A stretch of DNA of 42,599 nt from an uncultured Spartobacteria bacterium. Its GTDB lineage: Bacteria > Verrucomicrobiota > Verrucomicrobiia > Chthoniobacterales > Chthoniobacteraceae. A program made the position numbers and the translations under genes. The notes beneath the pieces were generated by a model that did not search any database, was not told where the DNA came from, and saw nothing but the letters and a program-made list of their open reading frames with translations. This document shows positions 9,243-16,834 of the stretch, piece by piece. The stretch's first letter is position 1; the number at the start of each line of letters is the position of its first letter. The stretch spans positions 1-42,599 of the forward strand of contig CAIZLD010000024.1 in the NCBI GenBank assembly GCA_903933715.1, read 5' to 3'.

Positions 9243-9968
9243 TTATTCAGCCACTGCGGTCATCGATTCCTCGCCAGCTTTGGCGGTGTACCCTCCGCCC
9301 GAGACGATGGCGTCCACGAGCTTCTGGAGGATGATGCGGATCGAACGGATGGCGTCGTCGTTGCCGGCGATCGGGTAATCGATGATTTCCGGATCGGCAT
9401 TGGTATCAACAATCGCCACGACGGGGATTTTGAGGCGGCGCGCTTCGGCGACGGCGATGGCTTCCCGCGGAGCGTCGATGATGATGAGCGCGTCCGGGTT
9501 TTTCTCCATCGTGCGAATGCCTTCGAGATTGCGGAACATTTTCGCCCCTTCGCGTTTGACGGCGGCGATTTCCTGTTTGCCCATCTTGGAATACTCGGGT
9601 TGTTTTTCGAGATTCTCGATGTATTTCATCCGCTGGATGCTCTTGCGGATGGTTGTCAGGTTGGTGAGAGTCCCACCCAGCCAGCGCTGATTGACGTAAA
9701 ACTGGCCGCAAGCGATGGCGGCTTCTTTGACCGCTTCCTGGGCTTGCTTTTTGCAGCCGACGAAAAGGATTTTGCCACCTTTGGCCGCGATCCCGCTGAG
9801 GAAATCGGTCGCCACGTGGAGTTGCTTGACGGTTTCGCCAAGGTCGATGATGTAAATGGAGCTGCGTTTTTCAAAGATGAACGGCTTCATCTTCGGGTTC
9901 CAGCGCTTGGTCTGGTGACCAAAGTGGACTCCGGCTTCCAGCAATTCCGTCATGAGTTCGGTAGACAT
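9243..9968 (-). CDS. rpsB: 30S ribosomal protein S2
   Basis: S2 binds the 30S head-body junction and is needed for S1 recruitment and initiation. Family landmarks are LLEAGVHFGHQTKRWNPKM at residues 9-27, FVGCKKQAQEAV, NQRWLGGTLTNL and VAIVDTNADPEIIDYPIAGN. The 241-residue length is standard. It heads the rpsB-tsf pair. The region upstream (9969-10150) must hold the promoter; it contains an 8-bp hairpin at 10000-10023 that may belong to the leader. No Shine-Dalgarno sequence is evident before the ATG at 9968. The call is not in doubt. Confidence 0.97.
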   Translation of the reverse strand: MSTELMTELLEAGVHFGHQTKRWNPKMKPFIFEKRSSIYIIDLGETVKQLHVATDFLSGIAAKGGKILFVGCKKQAQEAVKEAAIACGQFYVNQRWLGGTLTNLTTIRKSIQRMKYIENLEKQPEYSKMGKQEIAAVKREGAKMFRNLEGIRTMEKNPDALIIIDAPREAIAVAEARRLKIPVVAIVDTNADPEIIDYPIAGNDDAIRSIRIILQKLVDAIVSGGGYTAKAGEESMTAVAE

Positions 9969-9999
9969 AGGTGGATTCTAATTTTTCTGTTATTTTCCT

Positions 10000-10027
10000 A
10001 AAGGGCGCGTATATCCGCCCTTTTTTT
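10000..10027. promoter_or_regulatory. Hairpin in the rpsB upstream region
   Basis: AAAGGGCG pairs with CGCCCTTT around an eight-base loop, 32 bp upstream of the rpsB ATG. Read on the plus strand it is followed by seven T and would be an intrinsic terminator, but no plus-strand gene ends here. On the minus strand it would form a leader hairpin of rpsB. S2 leaders are autoregulatory in some bacteria, so a regulatory or antisense-stopping role is possible; neither is shown. Confidence 0.4.
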
Positions 10028-10149
10028 GGACGAAGCGGTCGCTCGGGTTTCCCGAATCCTCTTCACGTCCGGTTGGTTTTAGGTTGGTTGGTGGTTCTCG
10101 ATCTCTTGCGCCCCAAGGCGAAAGGGACGCACAGCAAACGTCATCGTCG

Positions 10150-10180
10150 GGTAAAAATCAACTCTAAAAGAGAAGAGTTG
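10150..10180 (-). terminator. Probable terminator of the glycosyltransferase gene
   Basis: On the minus strand CAACTCT and AGAGTTG form a 7-bp stem (10159-10180) followed by ATTTTTACC, 37 bp beyond the stop codon at 10217. The stem is A+T-rich and modest, but position and T-run fit an intrinsic terminator separating this gene from rpsB. Confidence 0.6.
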
Positions 10181-10216
10181 CGGGAATCAACCAAAGGGCG
10201 GGGCTTTGTGGCTCAG

Positions 10217-11938
10217 CTACCATGAGCAGGCTGAGGGGACGATCTGGGCCAGTTTCCGGCGGCAACGCTCCCGCAGTTCCGCCATTTTGGGATCGTCGGG
10301 CTCGATCTGAAGGGCGGTCTCCAGGAATTTGATCGCCTCCGCCCAACGCCCTTCGATGGCGGCAACGATGGCCAGGTTGTTCAAAGCTTCAACGGCCTTG
10401 GGCTCGATTTGCAACGCTTGCCCGTAATATCGCCTCGCCCCGTTCAAATCGTTCACTTTCAGGCAGGACGTTCCAAGGGCGGTCAGGATATCCGGATTTT
10501 GCGGGGAATGGGCCAGCGCCCGCTGGAATAAAGCACGGGCGATCTTGATATGGCGGCTTTCCAGGTGCCGAAGCCCGCTGTTGTAATCGTCGAGCCAAAG
10601 CAAGGTCGGCTCACGGATCGGGAAATACGCCACCAGCGTTCCAGCGCAAGCCGCTCCGAGCCAAATCCCGGCCCGCTTCCAGTTCCGCTCTGAAACCGCC
10701 TCGCCAAGCCCGGTCAAACCGCCCGCCGCCAGCAGCAGCAGCCCGGGGACGGCGGCCAACCGGTAACGCTCGGTGACAAACACCGGCAAAACGGCCGCCA
10801 GCGACAGCGCCACCGCCAGGGCGATCCAGCGCGCCTGCGGGTCACGTCTCCACGCCAGCGCCAGCCCGGCAATCGCCAGAACGGCCACCGGCCCAAAGCG
10901 CAGCCCCGGCGTGAGAACTCCCTCCTGCCACATCGGGTTGATCACGCTCAGATCGTCATATTGTGTGGCGTTGGAGAGGTTGCGAACTTTGATGGCCATC
11001 AACCCCAGCCATTGCACCGGATGCCCGGCAATAAACGCGTGGGCCTTGTCCGACCAATATCGGGAAACCTCGGCCCGGCTCAGCGGATGCCCCGCCGCCG
11101 TCTCGGCGAGCCGGATCGAATCGTTGAGCATCCCCTCCTGGGTTCCCCGGAGACCGGCGGTGAGCTTGGGATAGCCGTTGGCGTCGGGGTTATTGCCGAT
11201 CCAGAAATTGAGCCCGCCATGCGCGGAAAGGAACACCGGCTCCCGGGCCACAAAACAGTTGTGGTACCAGCACGGCGAAGTCCCCACCGCGACACCGCCC
11301 AGAAGGAACCCCGTGGCGGCTAAGACCGCCCCCGGCTTGCGCAGATTGCGCGCCGCCGCCGCGATCGCAATGGGCAACACGAGCAGCACCGTCGCAACGA
11401 GCGTGGCTGCCCCGCCAATCAGAACGCCAATGGCCGCCCAAGGCTTCCAGAGGGAGCGACTTGTCGAACGGACGCTCCACAACACCGCGCCCCAAAACGC
11501 CAGAACCCCCCAGGTCGTCGGCATGAAGATGAGCGAAAACGCCTGGGCCGGTTGGAATAAAACCCAGCCCAGCGCGGCCAGCGCGCCGATGATCCGGGCC
11601 CGCGATCCGCGATAGGCCCAAAGCGCGAGGAGAAAAATCAACGCCGCAATCGCAGCTTCCGAGAACGTCTGAAGGAAAGCGATCGTATAAGGAGAGAACC
11701 CGGCGAGCTTGAAAATATTCCCAATAAGGAACGCATACCCCGGCAGCCCATAAAAAGCATGAGGATCGCTCCAGTGACCGGCCGCGATCCGGCGGCCCCA
11801 GTCGGCGTAAAACTTCATGTCGCCCGAACTGGGCGAAAAGTAGACGGACCCGCCAAACCGGCTGAGCACCCCCAACCGCGCCACGAGGGCAAATACGAAC
11901 ACCCAGGCGACATCAGGCAGGGACCGCTTAAAAGACAT
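10217..11938 (-). CDS. Membrane glycosyltransferase-like protein (GT-C fold) with C-terminal TPRs
   Basis: This is a polytopic membrane protein of 573 residues from the ATG at 11938. About ten hydrophobic segments fill residues 10-430, with an acidic motif in the first periplasmic loop (SPSSGDMKFYADWGRRIAAG) typical of dolichyl-phosphate-mannose-type (GT39/PMT-like) GT-C enzymes, which move sugars from polyprenyl-phosphate carriers. A membrane-proximal region (LNFWIGNNPDANGYP) would face the periplasm. Residues about 460-560 are three TPR units (ARALFQRALAHSPQNPDIL, ARRYYGQALQIEPKAVEAL, AIKFLETALQIEPDDPKM), which mediate protein contacts. A TTG at 11974 would add twelve basic residues. The gene lies just downstream of the PRTase-like gene. 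Acceptor and donor are unknown; a non-catalytic role cannot be excluded. Confidence 0.75.
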   Translation of the reverse strand: MSFKRSLPDVAWVFVFALVARLGVLSRFGGSVYFSPSSGDMKFYADWGRRIAAGHWSDPHAFYGLPGYAFLIGNIFKLAGFSPYTIAFLQTFSEAAIAALIFLLALWAYRGSRARIIGALAALGWVLFQPAQAFSLIFMPTTWGVLAFWGAVLWSVRSTSRSLWKPWAAIGVLIGGAATLVATVLLVLPIAIAAAARNLRKPGAVLAATGFLLGGVAVGTSPCWYHNCFVAREPVFLSAHGGLNFWIGNNPDANGYPKLTAGLRGTQEGMLNDSIRLAETAAGHPLSRAEVSRYWSDKAHAFIAGHPVQWLGLMAIKVRNLSNATQYDDLSVINPMWQEGVLTPGLRFGPVAVLAIAGLALAWRRDPQARWIALAVALSLAAVLPVFVTERYRLAAVPGLLLLAAGGLTGLGEAVSERNWKRAGIWLGAACAGTLVAYFPIREPTLLWLDDYNSGLRHLESRHIKIARALFQRALAHSPQNPDILTALGTSCLKVNDLNGARRYYGQALQIEPKAVEALNNLAIVAAIEGRWAEAIKFLETALQIEPDDPKMAELRERCRRKLAQIVPSACSW

Positions 11939-11980
11939 GGGTAGACTTATGCGTTGCAACCGGAGCCAACGCAAGCCCCC

Positions 11981-12511
11981 TTACTTCGCGGCGGGAAGGG
12001 TGCCGTGGTAAAGCGAAACAATCGGCACCCGTTCCAGGAACGAAAAATCGTTGCGGCCGGTTGAGTTGACGACGCACGCCACCGCTTCAACATGCACTTT
12101 GAAGGGAGCCAGCGCCGACATCGCCTCGTTGAGCCGGATGAAGTTGCGGCATTCATCGATCACCAGCACGACTTTTTCTTTGGGGATCAGTTGATGGCGA
12201 TCCATTTTCGCCGCCCCGTCCTGAATCTGGACCGAGGCGAAACGGGTTCCGGCCAGATACGCGAGATGCGAGGCGAGCACCGCCGATTCCGGGCAACTGA
12301 CGGCGACCATGCACCCGACTTTGCCTTCGCCAAGTTGAGCCGGGAAAATCCGCATCAGTTCACGGGCGAGGAAATCGGTTACGCCGGGAAACTGTTCGGC
12401 TTGGGCGACGCTGCCTCCGCAGTTGGCAATCGTGGCGGCGATATTCCCGGGAACAATGAGCTCCTTGGGCTTGAGGTGAAGAAATGAACGGAGATTTGAG
12501 ATGAGATCCAT
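11981..12511 (-). CDS. Phosphoribosyltransferase-like protein with a degenerate PRPP loop
   Basis: This 176-residue cytoplasmic protein resembles orotate phosphoribosyltransferase in layout: an N-terminal hood region, a central Rossmann-like half (VGCMVAVSCPESAVLASHLAYLAG) and a hydrophobic strand ending in two acids (VVLVIDE, 114-120). In active PRTases those acids are followed by a TTG-type phosphate-binding turn; here the sequence is CRNFIRLNEAM, so the turn is missing. Substrate binding may be altered, or the protein may be regulatory. It lies between pheA, from which repeat copy B separates it, and the membrane glycosyltransferase gene, all on the minus strand. The family assignment rests on pattern only and is moderate; the gene itself is convincing from length and codon use. 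Confidence 0.6.
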   Translation of the reverse strand: MDLISNLRSFLHLKPKELIVPGNIAATIANCGGSVAQAEQFPGVTDFLARELMRIFPAQLGEGKVGCMVAVSCPESAVLASHLAYLAGTRFASVQIQDGAAKMDRHQLIPKEKVVLVIDECRNFIRLNEAMSALAPFKVHVEAVACVVNSTGRNDFSFLERVPIVSLYHGTLPAAK

Positions 12512-12580
12512 GGTTGATCGGGCTCTTGGGACGACAGTAGCAAACCCGGTTTCAGCTTAACAGTAAACTCTAAAAGATTG

Positions 12581-12841
12581 GGCTGAATCGACATTCAGAT
12601 CGAGCCAAACCCAAAGGGTTTGAAGCCCATAGCCGGTGGTTGAGCGGAGCGACACCACCGGTTTCAATGCGAAACCACGTCTCACCCCAAAGGGGTGGCA
12701 GAAAACGAGGCGATGGCTCTGCCACCCCTTTGGGGTGAATTCTTTCCAACACCTCATCCGGTGGTGTCGCTTCGCTCAACCACCGGCTATTCGCTGGCAA
12801 CCTTCCGGGTTGCGGAGGCTTTGGAATGTCGATTCAGCCTA
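12581..12841. repeat. Family 1 palindromic element, copy B (loop inverted)
   Basis: The termini are GGCTGAATCGACATTC (12581-12596) and GAATGTCGATTCAGCCTA (12824-12841). The inner 21-nt arms (12682-12702 and 12718-12738) are identical to those of copy A, but the 15-nt loop AAACGAGGCGATGGC (12703-12717) is the exact reverse complement of the copy A loop. On the minus strand the pheA stop codon TAG (12841-12839) is the first three bases of the element. It occupies most of the gap 12512-12838; nothing else is recognised there. Confidence 0.88.
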
Positions 12842-13899
12842 AGCCGTCTGCGGATAGCTCCCCAGGATTTTCAGCAACGTGGTGCGCTTTTCCAATTCCG
12901 CGAGCGCTTCGACGACCCGGGCATCTTGTTCATGGCCCTCAATATCGACGAAAAAGAAATATTCCCAAGCTTTGCGCTTGGAAGGCCGGCTCTCGATCTT
13001 GCTCATCGAAATGCCCAGCCGCTCGAACGGCTCCAAAACGGAAAGGAGCGCGCCGCTTTTGTCATGCACGGCGAACATAAGCGAGGTCTTGTCGCGGCCG
13101 GTCGGCGGGCACGATTGCGGCCCGAGCACCAAAAAGCGGGTCGTGTTGTAAGAGGAATCCTGAATGGACGCCTCCAAGATATTAAGCCCGTAAAGTTCCG
13201 CCGCGAGCTTCCCCGCAATGGCGGCGACATGCGGCTCCTCGGCGGCGCGCTGGGCAGCCCGGGTATTGCTGGCATCCGGGACGATCTCCGCATTCGGGAA
13301 ATTGGAGCGCAGCCATTGGCGGCATTGGCCGATCGATTGCGGGTGGCTGTAGATCTTTTTAATCTCCTCGCGCGGGCACTTGGCCAAAAGGTTTTGCTCC
13401 ACCCGAAGCAGGATTTGAGCGCAAATCTTAAGCTCCGAATCCATGAACTCGTCGAGCGTATGCGTGACGGCCCCTTCGGTGGAGTTCTCGATTGGGACGA
13501 CCCCAAAATCGGCGGTTCCCCGGGAGACGACGCCAAACACTTCCGGGATGCTCATCTGGGGAACGTAGCTCACGCTGGCGCCGAATTTACTCCGGGCGGC
13601 CTCGTGGGTGTAGGTTCCAGCCGGGCCAAAGTAGGCAATTGCGAGCCCTTTCTCCAATGCATAGGAGGCCGACATGATCTCCCGGTAGATGGCCCGGATG
13701 GCAGACGCGGGCAGCCGCCCTTTGAGTTGGGCGTTCTTCTCAACCAAGGCGCTGAAAACCGCTTCCTCCCGGTCGGGGGCGAAAACGGAGCCGCCGTTCT
13801 GGCGTTTGATCTCGCCGATTTCATGCACCAGCTCGGCCCGTTGGTTGAGCAACTCTAAAAGCTGCGCATCCAAAGCATCGATTTTGTTACGGATGGGGG

Positions 13900-13909
<10 letters not shown>
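12839..13909 (-). CDS. pheA: Bifunctional chorismate mutase / prephenate dehydratase (P-protein)
   Basis: PheA turns chorismate into prephenate and then phenylpyruvate in phenylalanine synthesis. Residues 1-85 form the AroQ chorismate mutase helix bundle (IRNKIDALDAQLLELLNQRA). The prephenate dehydratase domain follows (AYFGPAGTYTHEAARSKFG, DFGVVPIENSTEGAVTHTLD, with the catalytic TTRF in SYNTTRFLVLG). A C-terminal ACT domain with ESRPSKRKAWEYFFFVD binds phenylalanine for feedback inhibition. The 356-residue length is normal. Its ATG lies inside scpB (10-nt overlap), so translation is probably coupled. The stop TAG is supplied by the terminal repeat of element copy B. I see no attenuator leader peptide. 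Confidence 0.96.
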
Positions 13910-14625
<716 letters not shown>

Positions 14626-14671
14626 GGATGATTCAATTTACACTACGGGGAACCCCCAAGGCACGAAGGAA

Positions 14672-14811
14672 ATTGCGGATTGCGGATTGCGGATTGCGGA
14701 TTGCGGATTGCGGATTGCGGATTGCGGATTGCGGATTGCGGATTGCGGATTGCGGATTGCGGATTGCGGATTGGGGATTGCAGATTGGGGATTGGGGATT
14801 GGGGATTGGGG
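14672..14811. repeat. Heptanucleotide tandem repeat, 20 units
   Basis: Twenty uninterrupted 7-bp units span 140 bp. The first 14 (14672-14769) are perfect ATTGCGG; the last six are ATTGGGG, with one ATTGCAG. Variants collect at the end away from scpB, which suggests recent expansion on the scpB side. The array starts 47 bp upstream of the scpB ATG. Open frames through it reading IADCGLR repeatedly are a by-product of the 21-bp reading period. The stretch 14626-14943 otherwise holds only the left repeat of the RAYT element. Confidence 0.97.
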
Positions 14812-14840
14812 AAACGAGGCATGGCGAACTTCGTGTTTTC

Positions 14841-14934
14841 GCCGGGCTTCAGCCGGCGTTCTTCCGCTTTGCCACCGGCTTCAGCCGGTGGTTAGCTTGG
14901 GCTCCATCTCCCCAGCCGGCTTCAGCCGGGCTTC
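14841..14934 (+). repeat. Left 94-bp triple palindrome of the RAYT element
   Basis: Three palindromes are strung together: GCCGGGCTTCAGCCGGC, CCACCGGCTTCAGCCGGTGG and AGCCGGCTTCAGCCGGGCT. The whole unit is repeated in inverse orientation at 15387-15480 with about 90% identity and the same length. Such GC-rich imperfect palindromes are the REP-type substrates of RAYT transposases. Confidence 0.9.
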
Positions 14935-14943
14935 TCGACCACC

Positions 14944-15372
14944 CTACAAATCGCCCAGCCCCACATTCATCTCCAGCCGCTTCATCACATTGCCGCATCG
15001 GTGGTGCTCTTTCTGATTGGCAACATACTCCAAAACCCAGCCCATCTGCTTCTTGCCAAAGCTGACGACTCCAAATCCCCGCTGCCATTCGAGCGCCCGG
15101 TAGCGTTCCCGGGCGTTCATTTCCCTTGAGCAAGCCCCTTTCAACTCCCCCACCAAATCGCTGATGCAGATCAGCGGTTCGATCTGGATCACCAGATGCA
15201 CATGCGTCGCGGTTCCTCCAATGCCATAAAAATAGACTCCTTTGGTTTCAATGCACCGCCGCTTGATAAATTGGTGGACTTGCGGCTCCAGCTTTTCACT
15301 GAGCAATGCTTGATCCTCCTTAGTGTGCCAGTTTAGATGGATGAACAGTTCGTGAAAGATGTGGCTCGCCAT
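14944..15372 (-). CDS. REP-associated tyrosine transposase (Y1/HUH, IS200-like)
   Basis: This is a single-domain HUH endonuclease that would nick and rejoin single-stranded DNA at hairpins. The HUH motif is THVHL (His57, His59) after the GIGGTATHVH strand, and the catalytic tyrosine is Tyr116 in WVLEYVANQKEHH, whose NQxEHH tail is typical of IS200-like proteins. At 142 residues it appears full length, with no frameshift. It lies exactly inside the inverted palindromes at 14841-14934 and 15387-15480. In the RAYT family, proteins act on flanking REP palindromes rather than moving as classic insertion sequences. Activity cannot be judged from sequence, but every catalytic residue is present. The stop is TAG. 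Confidence 0.9.
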   Translation of the reverse strand: MASHIFHELFIHLNWHTKEDQALLSEKLEPQVHQFIKRRCIETKGVYFYGIGGTATHVHLVIQIEPLICISDLVGELKGACSREMNARERYRALEWQRGFGVVSFGKKQMGWVLEYVANQKEHHRCGNVMKRLEMNVGLGDL

Positions 15373-15386
15373 AGCTGTTTAGCGGA

Positions 15387-15480
15387 GAAGCCCGGCTTAA
15401 GCCGGCTGGGGAGATGGTGAGCCAAGCTAACCACCGGCTGAAGCCGGTGGCAAAGCTAAAAATGCCGGCTAAAGCCCGGC
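15387..15480 (-). repeat. Right 94-bp triple palindrome of the RAYT element
   Basis: This is the inverted counterpart of 14841-14934, lying 14 bp upstream of the transposase ATG. It may include the promoter of the transposase. The central palindrome CCACCGGCTGAAGCCGGTGG is identical between the two arms; differences lie in the outer two palindromes. Confidence 0.9.
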
Positions 15481-15568
15481 AAGCAGAAGCTTTTTTTAAA
15501 ACAGGCGCTCTTTTGAAAAATGACCTGCCGAATTGAGCGAGCGCATTTTGGGCAGGAGAAAGGGAAAC

Positions 15569-15919
15569 TCATAGGCCACCGATATGCCCAACCTTGCGAT
15601 CCATGTAGACGAACACAAAATATTGGCCACCGCACGTATTCTCCTTCGGCTCATAGGTCACCTGCCAGTAGGGACCTTTGCCAATGTATGATTTTGTCCA
15701 TGTCCCTGATTCATGATACCGCACAGAGCTGATGAACTTGTCTGAAATATCGAGTTTCTTGTCTTCCAAATAGCGCTGTGCAATCTGGAGTGCTTCGGGA
15801 ATCGTGAGAGTTGGCAAGGTTCGCTCCAACGTGCGCTCACCAGCTTTGGAGACGGCGCCCATACATAAAGCGATAATCAATAGGATAAAAATCCTGGAAA
15901 TTTCCTTCGAAACACTCAT
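15569..15919 (-). CDS. Small predicted secreted protein, function unknown
   Basis: I do not recognise a function. The 116-residue product starts with a signal-peptide-like segment (residues 6-22, ISRIFILLIIALCMGAV) and a likely cleavage near SKAGE. The mature part, about 90 residues, reads LTIPEALQIAQRYLEDKK followed by YWQVTYEP and YFVFVYMDRKVGHIGG. This alternation of one helix and strands recalls PepSY-like small periplasmic domains, but the match is weak. Base composition is lower in G+C than the neighbouring housekeeping genes, which suggests acquisition or relaxed constraint. It lies 58 bp downstream of scpA on the same strand, within the interval separating scpA from scpB. Confidence 0.6.
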   Translation of the reverse strand: MSVSKEISRIFILLIIALCMGAVSKAGERTLERTLPTLTIPEALQIAQRYLEDKKLDISDKFISSVRYHESGTWTKSYIGKGPYWQVTYEPKENTCGGQYFVFVYMDRKVGHIGGL

Positions 15920-15977
15920 GCCGCATCTTCTCTATTGAATAAGGCACAGCAAGATCAATGTGCTCCTAAAAAGTCTC

Positions 15978-16697
15978 CTACTCCATCCGCGTCAGCTCAA
16001 TTTCCCCAAACGGCTCGTCCTGCCGGATGCCGATCTGCTTGAGCCGGATCAGTTCCAGCAATGCCAGAAGCGTGACCACCATTTCCGTCCGTGATGCGGC
16101 GGTGACAAAGAGTTCGCTGAATTTCAACGCGGTGCGCGAGGCGGTCATTTTCAACACAAAATCGATCTTGTCGCTGACGGTAAAATTCTCCTCAAAGATC
16201 TCCCGCAAGTTCTCGACCTTGTTGACCCGCTTGAGCACTTTCTGGAACGCGTTGATCAAATCGAAAATGCTCACTTCGCTCAACGGCCGTTCCGATTCAA
16301 ACTCCGGCGTCTCCGGCACGCGCCCAAACAAAGCGGATTGGTGCGCCTCCCGTTCTCCCAGGTGGGCGGCGGCGTCCTTGAATTTTTTGTATTCCAGGAG
16401 TTGCCGCACCAGCTCCCAGCGCGGGTCGGCCTCTTCCTCGGTCTCGATTTCCCCCTGCTGGTGGACCGGCAGCAAACTGCGGCTCTTGATGAGGATCAGG
16501 TGGGCCGCCATGACGACGAACTCGCCCGCGATATCGAGGTCCAGTTCCTTGAATGCCTCAATGTATTCGAGGTATTGCCTCGTAATATGCTCGATCGGGA
16601 TGTCGTAGATTTCGATCTCGTCCCGTTTGATCAGGAAAAGCAGCAAGTCGAGCGGCCCCTCGAAAACCTCAAGTTTGACTTTGTAATCTTTATCCAT
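15978..16697 (-). CDS. scpA: Segregation and condensation protein A (kleisin)
   Basis: ScpA is the kleisin that closes the SMC ring and binds ScpB. The N-terminus YKVKLEVFEGPLDLLLFLIKRDEIEIYDIPIEHI is the family signature, followed by AAHLILIKSRSLLP. The C-terminal winged helix (residues about 160-239) contains VTLLALLELIRLKQIGIRQDEPFGEIELTR. The 239-residue length is standard. scpB, normally the next gene, is 1.35 kb away on the same strand, beyond a small secreted-protein gene, a RAYT element and a heptamer array. Upstream is a long hairpin (16729-16810) in the gap after the DUF2851 gene. Confidence 0.95.
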   Translation of the reverse strand: MDKDYKVKLEVFEGPLDLLLFLIKRDEIEIYDIPIEHITRQYLEYIEAFKELDLDIAGEFVVMAAHLILIKSRSLLPVHQQGEIETEEEADPRWELVRQLLEYKKFKDAAAHLGEREAHQSALFGRVPETPEFESERPLSEVSIFDLINAFQKVLKRVNKVENLREIFEENFTVSDKIDFVLKMTASRTALKFSELFVTAASRTEMVVTLLALLELIRLKQIGIRQDEPFGEIELTRME

Positions 16698-16728
16698 GCG
16701 GCGCTTCGAGCCAGAAAAGGCAGGGGAG

Positions 16729-16810
16729 TTATCCGCAGATTGCGCAGATTTTCGCAGATATGAAGAACAAATTTCAAAAATCTGCGTTCATCTGCGCAAT
16801 CTGCGGATAA
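16729..16810. repeat. ATCTGCG hairpin element, copy 2
   Basis: TTATCCGCAGATTGCGCAGA at the left and its complement at the right (ending 16810) form a long, mostly paired hairpin with a spacer around 16762-16777. The right arm 16778-16808 is identical over 31 bp to 8396-8426. It lies upstream of scpA and just beyond the end of the DUF2851 gene. Confidence 0.8.
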
Positions 16811-16816
16811 AACCTC

Positions 16817-16833
16817 TGAATTCGTGAACACTA
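16817..16833. repeat. Family 3 terminal repeat remnant
   Basis: AATTCGTGAACACTA is the tip of a family 3 element. On the minus strand the tip TAG starts one base after the TAA stop of the DUF2851 gene. No second arm is seen nearby. Confidence 0.55.
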
Positions 16834-16834
16834 T

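Larger units (their letters stand above)
14841..15480 (-). mobile_element. REP-flanked Y1 transposase element between scpA and scpB
   Basis: This 640-bp unit consists of a 142-residue HUH transposase gene bracketed by a 94-bp inverted pair of triple palindromes. It has the structure of a REPtron: a single-copy RAYT gene with its own REP/BIME sequences. Related hairpin pairs without a transposase (such as 8215-8380) could be non-autonomous relatives but differ in sequence. No target duplication is evident. Confidence 0.8.

Noticed and set aside
14672-14811. CRISPR array
   Set aside because: The repeats are 7 bp and have no spacers; no cas genes exist in the window.
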